A stretch of DNA of 64,000 bases from Fasciolopsis buskii. Lineage: Eukaryota; Platyhelminthes; Trematoda; Plagiorchiida; Fasciolidae. Below, in pieces: positions 1 to 12,566 of the stretch. Each line of letters opens with the position of its first letter. Positions within the stretch are counted from its first letter, which is position 1. The position numbers were made by a program, and so were the translations under genes. The notes beneath the pieces are model-generated. The model ran no database searches. It was given only the letters and a program-made list of their open reading frames with translations, and had not been told where the DNA came from. The stretch covers positions 69,606-133,605 of the forward strand of contig LUCM01001595.1 of assembly GCA_008360955.1 (NCBI GenBank). The letters run 5' to 3'.

Positions 1-3000
1 TTCCCCGGAAGCACAAGACCGGTTTTGCGATTATTGCCGCTCTTCAGTTAGGCGTACCCGGTATTCTTCTGTCCAACCATTTCAATCCCAGTGCGCTTCT
101 TTCCGAGTTTCTCACCATTTTATTATTAAATAGACACATTATCCCTTCACGCTCTTAACGATTCAAATGAGATTCTAGTGCGACACTATGAAATGAGCCC
201 ATCAGTATAGGGATGATTGGACAGAATAATACAGGGTGCGCATACCTGAAGGGCAGCAATAACCACGAAACTATTCTTGCGCTTCCGGTGAAATTTAGTC
301 CATCCTTCAATATGCAAAACATTCTACAGATAAGAAAACCCAGAACTAACTTTAACTGGAACAGTCACGATTGTCCATTTCAAATCTCACGCGATAAGCT
401 TTATCGCTTAGCCAATAGACACCGCAATATTTTCAAGGGAAGAGCCTTGCGGTTGGCATTCTTTTTAGTTCATACAGGTAGGTTAATAACCAATAAATGC
501 TTCTTCGCATAGCCATTTACGAAGAATCAAGAATGATCCAAAAACAACAAAACAATCGGTTTCCATCCAGTGGCGGCAGAGTTGTAATGCGAGCCTTCTA
601 CAAGGCAACTGAGATAAACTAACTGCCAGTTTCTCCTTCCTACGGAAAGAAATATTAAGCTTTCTCACTAGATGAAAAAATTCTCATCAGTGAATGAAAC
701 TAGCACATTGCGAGTTTGCTAGTATTCACAAATTCACTTGTAGCCATTCCTTTCTCCAAGTACAGTTGTGAAGCAGTACCGGGGGACAGCAGTAACCGTG
801 CTGTGCTTCTTCAGTACGCAAGTATGCCTTCACCTCTTGTCATAAAAATATGTTGCAAATTAAATGAACCACAATTTCGGAACCAATTATCTGAAAAAGA
901 GCATGAATTGTTCACAGGCGTAAGTAGATGTATTTGTCTGTTTATCGTAACTGATCCTCTAGGTCAACGCTCGTCACTGGCATAGCCCAGCTTTTTTGGA
1001 AGCCTCTTCGTAACCCTTTCGAGTCGCTTAAGTTATTACCAGTCTACGATTTTAAGGGATTAACCTATAGCTTTCTGGACAATGTAACACGGAAAATGCC
1101 CTTTTATTTTCATAATATAAACACATTTATGATCCATTAGTGATTCTGTCAACTGGTGGCCGAAACGTAGCAAAGCATTTTTGAACATACCAAAATCAGT
1201 GTGACAAGATACAGTTCTTTCGGCGCAACCAGGACTTTGAGCGGTACGTCGTTGCAATTCGACTGCTCGATAAGATGTAATTATATATACTGCCACCGAG
1301 ATGAAGCAGCATACAAACAGGTCGATGGAACAGGTAAAAGGCATACGGGTCATATGCCAGACAACCAGAAGATTGTCTAGTAACTTCATTCAGGTTTTAC
1401 AACCGCTAACCTTCTACTATCATGTCCTAGTTTTGGTTGCTGCCTCAAAGTGCCAGCTACTCAAAGTAGAGAAAGAAATCGAGGAACAGACAAACTGCAA
1501 AATAAAAATGAAGGTAACTATTAGGAACAGAAAATATTTCAAAAGCGGGGACCTTATTGACTGTCTCACTGAGCAATATTATCTTCTGCCTCCAACCATT
1601 GTCCGAGAGAACCACTCGAACTCAGACCTAGCAGTCTAGCTTCACCTACACGAGCTGGTCTCTTGCCTTAGACTTTCAGACTCTTTTGCCTTGTCATTGA
1701 TCGGTTACCTTTAATCATCATTTAACTATTGCATTCTTCATCAAACAGCATACAAGTCAATCGTTTTATGGGTGTACGCAAAGCACAACAAAATCACTTT
1801 CAACTATAAGTATGCAGTGCCTGTTCTAAAGATTGAATCTTAAGACCCAGTAACCTGAACCCGACTTCTCAATTACCCACGAAATCTTCTCACTGTTTCC
1901 CACCAATCCTTTGGAGATAATGTGCTCAGGCATGTCTTTGCACATATTCTCCTTTTAAAGAAATTTGTTTACAACAATGCTCTTAAATATTAGACAGAAA
2001 CTGTTGCATTTGAGTTTCTCTTGATTACTCTCTATGTCCCAAAGTTGTTTATTCCATGAATATATAACAGTCTTACACAAATATGGCAAGTGAACTTGCA
2101 TGTTACCTCCATATATTTAGGGAGTATCCTATTCTCGCCGTCGCCTAAAGAAAAATAAACCATTTTGAATATTAGATGCCCAAACTATTGTGCAAGGAAC
2201 TAACGTCAGAAATTAGTTACTCCGGCACACACAAGGAAAAGAACTTGAGGCGTACATTCGTACACGAATTTGTTGTTTATATGTTTTTGCTGATCATTTA
2301 GTAATGGACTAGGTGTTGGGCCAAGAAGCTCTGTAAATGAAAGAAAGATACAGGTAAGACCTGAAAACAAAAAAATAATCCAAGGACAGAACTTCCATCG
2401 AAAAGGTTTTTCAAAATGGTGCTTGTCAACCTCGTTACGATTATTTTAAGCCACAAAAAGACATACTAGCATTCGTTTCTGGCCTGCAGGAAGGCCAACC
2501 GTCGTTTAACAAGCTGGCATCAACAACTTCGTAATTAAATATTTATTGAAACAACCGCACAAAATTTATTTCGTTTGCTTCTGATTAATATCTGTATTAC
2601 TAGCGACTACTCTCATTTTTCTAAAGAATATGTCGCACTAGTCGGTGTTTGTCTTGAAAGTGGTTGACGAGAGATACGTGTGTTCAGTAAAACGGTAGTC
2701 TTGTTTTCTGTAAACATAATAGATCTTATGCTCATTACGCCCTTTAATTTTGTTAAGCACACGAAGAAACGAACAAACAGCGTCCGGCGTTTTTATGTGG
2801 TATTACTGCTAAAGTCTTTGAAAATTTCTGCTGTCAGAGGACAAGTAAGTAGCTACGCTTTTAGATCTTTTGTAGATCCAGTCTATGTTAATTAATACCT
2901 TATAACAGTGTTTGGAGAAGGCTAGGGCTATTCAGAGTAAAATCTCCTGTTGATCATCATGGTTAAACCAGAATGAGGGGGGAGATCACGTGGATAATGA

Positions 3001-5199
3001 GGCATCCCGCTGGATGACTTGTTCTTTTTTCGCTCCTGAGTAGATGTTGATGTGACCCCTCCAACGCCGTCTATATATACTGCGGTGCCGAATCTTTGAA
3101 AATACAAAATTCAGAACCCCATCCTGTCTGGTTTGCGGAGGGCGTCACAAAAACAATAAAAAATGATATCAGACGGACACTCAGCAGTGCAGTGTCATTG
3201 GACAGATATATCGCGTAACCATAAATTTATTGATCACTTCAGCAACGCCCAGGGCAGAAAGTGTGACGAGCGTTGTTGCCAAGTGATTCAAAATGGGATG
3301 GACTTTTGGGGTACAAATTGGTTTTCCGTTAAGGAATAACTATTTTGTACGAAGACTCCCGTGCATAAAAATTGCAGCTTTATTTACACGAACACAAAAT
3401 TTGTTAACATGGTAGGAAGGACCCAAAGTGCCATCATCTTGGGGCTGTAGAAAGTAAAACTTATTGATAACTGGCACACAAGCCGTCCTAACAGCATGTG
3501 TTTGCTCAACTGATACGATTCAGAATGACTGGTTGGCGAGAAAACGACAGTTAATTCGAAGGCATTCACATCACTGAGAAAGCCTGTTGAACAAAGCGTT
3601 GTTTTACTTGATTTTTGCTATCAGGGTCATCTGCTGGGGCGCGTGTTGCAAATGACAGACACAAGTCTACGGTGCCGTGGCCCGTCTTCATTTATCACAT
3701 AGTATGGAGATGGTTTCGTAGGACTTAAAAGCCGATTTGCATTGGAGAATGAAAAAATGCTTGGTAAAATAATCGCAACATGCTTTTGTGGTGTGGATCC
3801 AAAGGCCCCTCAGTCAATTGGCTAGAGAGATTAAAGTGCAGAGCACCAAAATCCTAAACGGTTGAGGACGTGCTTTTGTTACTGCCAGACCAAAATAGCT
3901 GAAAACTGTGACCCAACTGCGTTTTTTCTGTTGGCTGCCATGAAGTCTTTACCTCTTCCATTCCTGCATTTACACCCATTTCTGGCTTTGTTAATCCATC
4001 GTCCAAACATAAGCATGTGCCAAGTTGGAGACGTTTGCTGCCAACGGGACTTTCCCTGAAGCTTAACGGTAATGGCGATAGTTCGCATTTTGGCATTTAT
4101 CTTTTGACAAGAGGGCAAAAGAAACAAGCTCGTATGAACATCGCCAACAGTGAAGCTCCGGCATCTGGCCTGATAATCTATAAGTCCAATTTCAGTATGA
4201 TATTTTAGCGGAACAGGGGTATGTTCTTCCGGATCGCTTGTTTGACCGAACTTGCGTTGTTTACGCGCTTCTGTGTAAATATACTCAATCTGCTACTGCT
4301 TCTGACTGTTATTTCCTTGTACCGGTCAAGTGTCAGGGTTTTCAGCATTGCGATTGTACAGAGCCGTGTAGGGGTGACGCAAAAGTTGTCAAAACGGTTA
4401 GGGCAAGCAAACGTAATATGAGATCCGCATTAAGACAATCGGTTTCACAGTAGGGCGGTTACCACGTCTCCGGATGTGGCTAAGCAATGGAAAAGCAGCG
4501 CAGGTATGAAGACCCTTGAACACAGAGACGACAAAATTATGAAATAATAAAAACTGTCAATCATAACCAGATCTGCGAAGCCGCAAAACAGATTGCACTT
4601 ACTCCCACTTAAAACACGTGAAACCATCCAAAGGCAGTATTGGGTAGTTTGAAAGGTGGGAGATAATAACAAGGAAAATACGATATATTTTGTTAATGCA
4701 GGACACCATGAGGACAATCATATAAAATTATGTAGTCATACAATAGGGTTAATCGATCAATGTGAGAACAAAAATGAAATAACTGACTTGCTTTTGTGTT
4801 CTGAATAAAGTGAGCATTAATAAGTAATACGTGTTCTTCGTGAACTTCAATAACGATTGCAATCTTTCTACATACTAACGAATGAGATATATTTTGGTCA
4901 GCCGGCGTTCCATAAGTTATATAGGGTTATTTGAAACCGTACTTACGAGCAAACTGCACAAACAACGGGTGAGGACGACCTCCGAAAGTGTAGCAGAGGC
5001 CACAGAGACTGCGGTAGCCAGGGCTTTGTACGTTTCATGCAGTTAAACAAAGGTTCGGTTCAAAGAAGTTGCAACAAACAGATTTTGACGGCAGTTAATT
5101 ATTGAATCCGGAGTTCTTCATCTGGCTTGCAATCCAGGAAGGCATTCACCCACTTCCAGTTTTGTTCAATGATTGAAGTAACAGTTCGCGTCCAAATGC
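1..5199. other. No gene recognised
   Basis: Only short overlapping ORFs (up to 112 aa) without recognisable domains. A TATATATA-type sequence at 3071-3080 has no gene next to it. Confidence 0.6.
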
Positions 5200-5485
5200 T
5201 TCGATGCAATCAAGCCGCCTGTTGAGGCGTCATCATTCACTAGTGTCGATCGCGTGGCATGCAAATCAAGGCAGACGTGCGAAAAATCGCGCGGTGAAGT
5301 TTAACGAACCGTTGAGTGGCAGCCCGGCAGCGCAATGGCCGAGGCGTCCGACTCAAAATCGTTCCTCCCAGGTTCATGCCACAGCTCTGGCGCAGTGTCT
5401 ATGCACTGCCAATGATTTCTAACATTGCTAATATAGCTATCCATTGTTTTTATGGTTTTTAATGGTCAGTCGGTTGTTGAACTCA
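5200..5485 (+). repeat. Diverged copy of the tRNA-Arg-like repeat
   Basis: The order GTCGATCGCGTGG, TGCAAATCAA, GAAGTTTAACGAACCGTT, GGCAGCGCAATGGCCGAGGC, CTCAAAATCGTTC, GGTTCATGCC, TATGCACTGC and GATTTCTAAC follows that of the young copies, with many substitutions. No flanking duplication was identified. Confidence 0.7.
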
Positions 5486-7548
5486 CACGACGAATATTGT
5501 TATGGAACAGATATCTCTTTTCCATATGACGGTGCGAGATGTTGTGAATTGTAAATCTCCGCCGTCGATACCACGTAAGATGATACATACAAGCAAGGGC
5601 TTGCTGACATTCTCCTGCTCACGACCTGAACTCAGGCCATTCTCCACTCCAATGCAGATCCAATGCGTGTTTAGATCGAAGCACGGTCAGCACGATAACC
5701 AAGTCCACAGTTGGTCGGTCACACATACTGGCCATCGGGCCTAAGATCCGGCGGTGGTTGCGAGTAGGTCACCCCGGTGGTTTCTCTTTTACGGTCAAAT
5801 ATGGCCCAAATTACGAGGGCCTTTGTAAGGCAGCATTCCATCCTGCTCCTCAAAAATTCACTTGGACAACGGCAGCAGATATTCAAAGCAGGAGCTCCTT
5901 TTTGGGTAAGGAGGCTTAATTGTGGCTTTGCACAAGGGTACGAATGCCTCCCCTATTGAGAATGCACGATTGGTGTCATTCTAAACTGTTCAACTTCTGC
6001 CTTTTTGATTGATGACACAAAGAGGTCAGCCCATTCATAATCTGGCTTGGCTGTTGTTTTTGTGTCTCCAAAACTGTCAACCAAGTCCATTATATCGGTT
6101 TCCGACAAAGTGCTACCATGGACGTCGCACGGTTTCCAAGAAACACATGATTATTCTCACGTCTTTTGCAAGTTCTACTTGCCGCCCCAGTTTATAACAA
6201 CCCATGAATTGTTATCAGGATACTACGCGCCCGTAAATCTAACCGCTCTACCGTCATAAGCGAATATGGTGTGGGATGTTATGGCCGACGTCAGATGGCA
6301 CATAAAAACCGGAGCCAGAGTGACCTCATTATTGACCCTTTGCTGTTGCAATTCGTGATCTTAGGCCTGTCTGGGTATCCTCCACGTGCGCTGACAGAGG
6401 ATGCTCTCACGAAAAAATATGGAGTCTGCAAGCGAATGCCAAATGGCTTCGATTCAGTAAGAAGTAGGCGGTAGCTTAGTAAATCATTAGCATCTCCGAG
6501 ACCAAGGCAAAACGGTGTCCGATGTGACCCCACAGAAATGCGCACATGTTTCACGTTGTCCCGAAAATGGCGAGTGTCAGAATCGCGCGGTGGCCGCAGA
6601 AAATTAAAGTTTCATACACCGTGAGAACAAGCTGACCCAAGGCTTAGATCAACTATCCTAGAACGGATAAATGTGATCTGCTCCACGGCCGCCGTGAAGT
6701 GGACATTGTTTCTAACCCTCATGAATCACCAACGTTGTAAGTCTGCCAAAGTCTTGAGGCCACACAACGTGATCCAGATAGCCTGTGACTCTTTGAGCGG
6801 ACAAGTCCTCCCGATTGCACAGATTTACTGCTGGAACTGCCCGCCCGTTTACAACATTCCCACCACTTTGACATCCAATTGCCATTAAGGCACCCACACT
6901 TAGATATCTGTTCCAGGTGCCGCTATCAGCGTCTACTGCAAAAGTCACCCCAATCATCGCCTCGACAATCGCGGCTATCAGAATGCCAGTAATCCCTATC
7001 AGCTAAGCCCACAAACGCAAACAAAGGAGCAAAGAAACCCGTTTTTGTTCCACACTGGCTCATCAGCTTTAAATATATATCATTCAAGCATATCACATCA
7101 ATTTCCATTCTTCACTGCCGACGACGTTTTCATTATTCGTGTCTTTGAGCAATGATTAGCCAGTGTTCTTCGTCCTTCCTCATTTTCAAAAGGCTTTTGA
7201 CTATTTTCTTGGCTCCAGGATCAATGGTATCTATAGGCCATTAATACTTTTGCCACCAGCTGTTTTGGTCCGTTTTGACAAGTTTTTGCCTTGCACTCAA
7301 AGTCTTTGGAGACTTTCTTTATGACATTTTTCAACATTCATGTCCATTTTATAGACCCGTTAAATCCAAATACTGCAGACACCTCCAAACACGCCACCAC
7401 GGTCTAGTTGAACTCCGCAACTGCTATACGCATCGTTTGTGCGTATTAACACTTTGTCCCTCTTGATATGCCAGTTCTGCTATTTCTTCTCATTTTGTAC
7501 CCAACCGTTTATCTGCTTGTTCAGTGTAACTTTCAATACCCCTGTAAT
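5486..7548. other. No gene recognised
   Basis: Relatively GC-rich, with short ORFs on both strands. It may contain old repeat sequence, but no domain could be named. Confidence 0.5.
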
Positions 7549-7615
7549 ATTTGATCATGCAACCAAGCATGCCTCTCGAACTTTCCGAGAAATATGCGAA
7601 TATTATTATTATATA
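7549..7615 (+). repeat. (ATT)n-tailed repeat 3' end, copy 1
   Basis: TTTGATCATGCAACCAAGCA and CTCTCGAACTTTCCGAGAAA are followed by a short ATT run. The same order occurs at 13951 and, more diverged, at 9829 and 9971, suggesting a shared retroelement 3' UTR that ends in an ATT tail. Confidence 0.55.
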
Positions 7616-8007
7616 TGCATAAGCTGAATCACCGACGTCATTTTCGCTACAGCGACCCCGTGAATTTTGATACAAAAGATGTTTCTTTGGAAGCTTTCCC
7701 AAAGTCACCAAAGTCCGCCCGAATCAAGCAAATCAAAGTTTGGAAATTGGGGCACGGAATTATCCTTACCTCCTAAAACTCGCTGTCCGTGCGCCGCTCT
7801 TTCGACAACTGCTGCCGACGTGCCTGTAATGCAGTGTCGTCCAAATCGTTTTCTCCTCCGCCGATTTTGCAACCTTTGTTTGACGATTGTAAGAGCCGAC
7901 AGGTACCGCTTGTCCAGAATCTAATCACAGGAGGCCGACGTGCGGCCACGAGGCTCACTGAAGCAATGCAGTGTGTGGGTGAGGATGTGGGTGGCTAATT
8001 CTGTGAA

Positions 8008-8614
8008 AACATTTTAGTAGTAGGAGATTGAAAGTTTTCATGAAATAATATTATCGCTCAACTCATAATACAGAAACCATGGAAGCACTGTATAGCTGCG
8101 ACGGATAGGTGCAACATCATGTAATGAAGTTCAACAAACCGTTCGGAGCCTGCCCGGTAGCGTAATGGCTAAGGCGTTCGACTCAGAATCGTTCGTCCCT
8201 GTTCGGGTTCGCGTCCCAGTTCGGGCGCGGTGGATATGCACTGCTGATGATTCCTAACAAGAATGAAACAGCTGTAAAGTGCTTCCATGGTTTCTGTGTG
8301 GTCAGTTGAGCGATGATATCATATGGTGAATTATTTCATGTAAACATTCAATCTCCCACTACTAAAATGTATCAAGTAATCAAGCTCTGTAGGTCATATC
8401 CAAAGCCTTCGTCGTATTTCGGCCACCTGCAGAGAAGTCATCTATCAGTAGGGGTCGATCGCTATGAGCTAACGGACAGTAACCGTGCAAATCAGTGACG
8501 GATGGGTGCAACACCATGCAATGAGATTGAACAAACCGTTCAGAGCCTGCCCGGTAGCGTAATGGCTAAGGCGTTCGACTCAGAATCGTTCGTCCTTGTT
8601 CGGGTTCGCGTCCC
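8008..8614 (+). mobile_element. Foldback element with tRNA-Arg-like bodies, copy 1 (11-bp flanking duplication)
   Basis: The 607-bp insertion is flanked by AATTCTGTGAA at 7997-8007 and 8615-8625. It has a left inverted arm (8009-8098), a tRNA-like body (8148-8233), a right arm (8269-8370) complementary to the left one, then a second partial unit that stops at the B-box-like GGTTCGCGTCCC. The two tRNA-like blocks are 397 bp apart, which is the unit period. The blocks carry A-box-like TAGCGTAATGGCTAAGGCG and B-box-like GGTTCGCGTCC sequences, resembling tRNA-Arg. Confidence 0.88.
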
Positions 8615-9043
8615 AATTCTGTGAATGTTTAACCCCAGGCGTAACCCAAAGCAGGGTCATGTGGTCAACAAGGAATAAACACGAAGCATTTGGGATATCG
8701 ATTGACAGAGTGAGCGTTCGGACCTGGAACCTGGTTCACCAGTCTGTTGCCGACCTTCACAGTCATGCAAGAAACACATCACCACAAGCCTCGACAGCTA
8801 GTGAGTGATGAAGTAATTATTTCGATCCATCGGTCAGTGTCCTACGATGGGCGTTAGTCGGCGACTGTTATCAGAGATGGGGTACTGTGTTCAGCATTCA
8901 GTTGGTTTATTGCAGTGGGGTGAAACAATGTGTACAAATAAATTCAGATGCGCCACCTTGTTCAGTCTCTGATTCCAGAATTCTTTAACGCACGCTCTCA
9001 GGAAAAGTTTTGCCATATATATATTCCGCAACTTCCAAGGAAG

Positions 9044-9298
9044 TTACGCAACGCGCACAGCTGGCCAAAACTGGTTTTGAATTTCTAGCGGTAACCCTAC
9101 CTCCAGGTCGAAGAAAACTGGTAATCCCTGCTCCAAAACACCCAGCGGCCGTGAGCCGACATCTGCGTCTTGGTCGGCTAGCCTCACTACGTTGCCTACT
9201 CTAGGCGGCCTCTCAACATCTATCCACCTCTGTCGGGCCTGCGGAATCGGCACAAGTTTCTCGCAACCACCTTCCACAAGAGATCTCGCTATAGTCAA
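9044..9298 (-). pseudogene. BEL/Pao-like integrase C-terminal fragment
   Basis: The - strand frame reads ARQRWIDVERPPRVGNVVRL followed by DQDADVGSRPLGVLEQG. It resembles the C-terminal segment of BEL/Pao integrases (RQKW, VGDVVLLxDE, WPLGRV, then a PGxDG block that is degraded here). Flanking LTRs could not be delimited. The match is short and could also reflect another LTR-element group. Confidence 0.5.
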
Positions 9299-9828
9299 GG
9301 AAGATATATACGACGGAGATTAATAAGTTTCACGAAGCCGCGCCAAGACCTACAAAATAAACGATCATTGGTGGTCAGAGCCGAATGGGTGATCTCACCG
9401 AGGAGATACTGGTAATAATGTACGGTTCCTTGCCATTTTTTCCACTTCGGCTTAAGCAGCTATTGGAGTACTGTCGTCTATTGTTTATTATTTATTCAAT
9501 GAACGCATTATCCTTCGGGCGGGCTTGATTAGGCGATCTTAATTCGGGCCACGATGACTGGCGCATGGAAGGTCAAATTACCACTGAGTGCCATGCGCTT
9601 CAATTTCACATTCTATTTGTTGCATTCAAACATAGTATTACTCGCAGTGCAGGACTGACAATCAGTCACGGAAGGTCCTTGCTAGCCATCATTTAGCTTT
9701 GATTCAAAACTCGAAACATGGTGTTCAGGAAATCACATTGCCTGTCATGATCTTGTGAGCGAAACCACATTGCATTGTATGTTTGGCTTCTTTTTTCCGT
9801 GTCTGCACTGTGCCATCTTTGCCCAATT

Positions 9829-10033
9829 TCGATCTTGCCTCGCGTGTGACTCTCGTATGTTGAGAATTATACAAAAACAGACAAACCTTTCAAATCACTT
9901 ATGGTCGCTCTCACCCCCTCTACCTTCGATTTATATTGTTCATATTTCCTGTGCATCACCCATGTAAAACTTGCTTTTGCCTTGCGAAAGCCTCTTGCAA
10001 ATCAAGAAATATACATGATTATTATTATTATTT
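9829..10033 (+). repeat. (ATT)n-tailed repeat 3' ends, two diverged copies
   Basis: CGATCTTGCCTCGCG with CTCTCGTATGTTGAGAA lies at about 9832-9870. A second copy (TTTTGCCTTGCGAAAGCC, AATCAAGAAATATACATG) ends in an ATT run at 10018-10032. Both follow the arrangement of the copy at 13951. Confidence 0.5.
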
Positions 10034-11399
10034 CGGCGTAACAGATGGTCATCAGCCGCAAAATATTTTGAGCTATTTTCAGTTTTCAATGAAGGCACGC
10101 TTAGCCCGCTGTAAAAGAGCTGTAGCGCTTTCAGGAACCAATCCCTGCACACTGACTTTACAAATTCGAGCTGTAAGGCTCCAGATTTCATGCAGGTCAT
10201 AAAGCATCTGCTTCTTTATCTGGCCGCTTCCCACATCTTACTCACAGTGGACTAACCCCAGTGTTCTTGGGACGGCCACCAGCGAAGGCTCTGCCTATAG
10301 TTCAGAAGCGGGGTTATTAATTGTCTACCCATCTCGGACCTAGGATTCCGAAATTTATCTGCCCTTTGAAAGCTCAGTTTACTATCGTCCTTCCAATTTG
10401 ATGCTCAGCACGTGGTTATCCTCCTTGCGTCCGCCAGCTGCATGCGAATGCAGCACATGCAGGTGGATAAACTGATTTCTAGCCGGGAGGTGATCGGATG
10501 CTTCACGTCAAAGCTTAGGTGGGGGTTGATCAGCCTACCGACACTCGGAACAATCCATCGAAGGCTTTAGGGTTCAAACCCCCTGAGCTTCAGACCATCG
10601 GTACTGACCATGTGCCACCTATACAGAAACACTTGGGTTGTGACATTCGGATGATTGCATACTCTGGGGATCGCAGCTTCTTTCGATTCGCGGCATCACT
10701 GAGCATGCTGCCAAATGAAAGGATACCCTTCATCACCAGCATCGGCCCTTCGAGCCGCCTTTGCCAAACCGGCACCGTAAACAAGAGATCCATGGCGGGT
10801 ACCTGTTGGTCTTAAGCAGAAAGACACATGCATGATGCAAACAGTTGTCATAACGCTACCTTCTACGTCCATTGCCGGCTTGGGCCGGTTGCTGAAATCA
10901 CACGCCGGTCACTGCATCTCCAGAAACCTGCGAACTTCAGTGCTATTCCTATTAAAAACAATCTGCACACTCCGAAATGCATGCCATGCTGTCTTCCGTT
11001 GGTTTATCCACCATTTCCCTCGGCGTTGCTGGCAGCATGACAGTGGTGAAACATGCCATGCCACCACACACTCCTGCACTTGATGGCACCAAACCGTTCC
11101 TATGTTCTAACGCTGGTCCAAAACATCCTCTGCTACTTTAGATTCCATCCCGTTCTCCCTGCCCCGCGCTGATTTTTCCTTCCCGTTATTTTTTCACATT
11201 ATTTTTTCACAATGTGAAAGGAGTCCTCTGCAAGACCCCGAATAATTTTGCTCGATTAACTACCGTATCACTCTATCCAGGCAATCTTCCTGGTCAAATT
11301 TTTATTACCCTCTAGCGACACCGATTCCAGAAAAGCTGACCTTGCTGCACTCGTCAGTTTGACTCCCCGAACCTAGTTACGCATAACGCTGATCCCCAA

Positions 11400-11620
11400 T
11401 TTTGGGGGCTTACAATGTGCTTAGACATATCAGAAGCGTTTATTGGTGGTTCTCACTCCTGACCTCTAGATATAAACATAACGTCAAGGTCCGTGATGGC
11501 AGAAGGATGCTGGATTCTGTGACAGCTATAACCGCGATTACCCCTACTTAGATCTGGCTACTCACCTCGGACTCCTTTCCACATAGATTTCTCTGCCCCT
11601 GATTTGCTCTGCCAACATGA
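11400..11620 (+). pseudogene. Possible degenerate non-LTR reverse transcriptase
   Basis: MCLDISEAFIGGSH (about 11414-11455) resembles the LDxSKAFDxVSH block of non-LTR RTs. RYKHNVKVRDGRRMLDSV about 15 codons downstream resembles the next block. The catalytic box was not found and stops are frequent, so this is tentative. Confidence 0.25.
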
Positions 11621-12172
11621 AGGATCTTGTGTTTATGCTGGGTATTGCCGGAACTAGTTTCTCTCTTCGTAGACATTTCATCAGAGAACACTTTCGAGGT
11701 TCCTTTTACTCTTCCTACCTATTCATCGTGCTTTCCAGTAACCTGCTAACGCGAACCAGGTAGACTCCTTTCCCCCAAGTACCCAGACTATTTTCATTTA
11801 TAAAAAAGTAAAATCTGTCCACGTCACACAGACGATGCGATTGGCAACACACAAGTCCACGTTAATAAGTTTCAAGCAGCACTCGCTAATGAAAACAAGA
11901 CAAGGCGTTGACGATGACTGAGCCCTACGTATAGGTTTGTGTTTTACAGCAGAAACCACCATCCTCCGTGTGCTTGCTTATCCCCACTTTTGTTTTCTTT
12001 GGTCCGTGCGAAAACCCAAATGATTGCGACAGGTTTGCTTCAGCATCTCCGAACGTGGGAAAACAGACCACCCCAGCAGTTGCGAAAAAACAACGCGGAA
12101 AATTAGGGTCAGGCAGAGAAACTATGGAAAGCACCTATATGGGGTAAACAATTCCTCTGTTAGAAAAAAGAA

Positions 12173-12566
12173 NNNNNNNNNNNNNNNNNNNNNNNNNNNN
12201 NNNNNNNNNNNNNNNNNNNNNNNNNNNNNNNNNNNNNNNNNNNNNNNNNNNNNNNNNNNNNNNNNNNNNNNNNNNNNNNNNNNNNNNNNNNNNNNNNNNN
12301 NNNNNNNNNNNNNNNNNNNNNNNNNNNNNNNNNNNNNNNNNNNNNNNNNNNNNNNNNNNNNNNNNNNNNNNNNNNNNNNNNNNNNNNNNNNNNNNNNNNN
12401 NNNNNNNNNNNNNNNNNNNNNNNNNNNNNNNNNNNNNNNNNNNNNNNNNNNNNNNNNNNNNNNNNNNNNNNNNNNNNNNNNNNNNNNNNNNNNNNNNNNN
12501 NNNNNNNNNNNNNNNNNNNNNNNNNNNNNNNNNNNNNNNNNNNNNNNNNNNNNNNNNNNNNNNNNN
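12173..12566. other. Assembly gap (394 N)
   Basis: Run of N. Any open frame crossing it is an artefact. Confidence 1.

Noticed and set aside
3038..3080. Possible promoter with a TATA-like sequence and a motif (GAGTAGATGTTG) also present near 39808
   Set aside because: No gene follows and the shared motif is too short to separate from chance.
8148..8233. A functional tRNA-Arg gene
   Set aside because: The A- and B-box-like motifs are present, but a proper acceptor stem and anticodon arm cannot be drawn, and the block recurs at several loci inside the same larger repeat unit.
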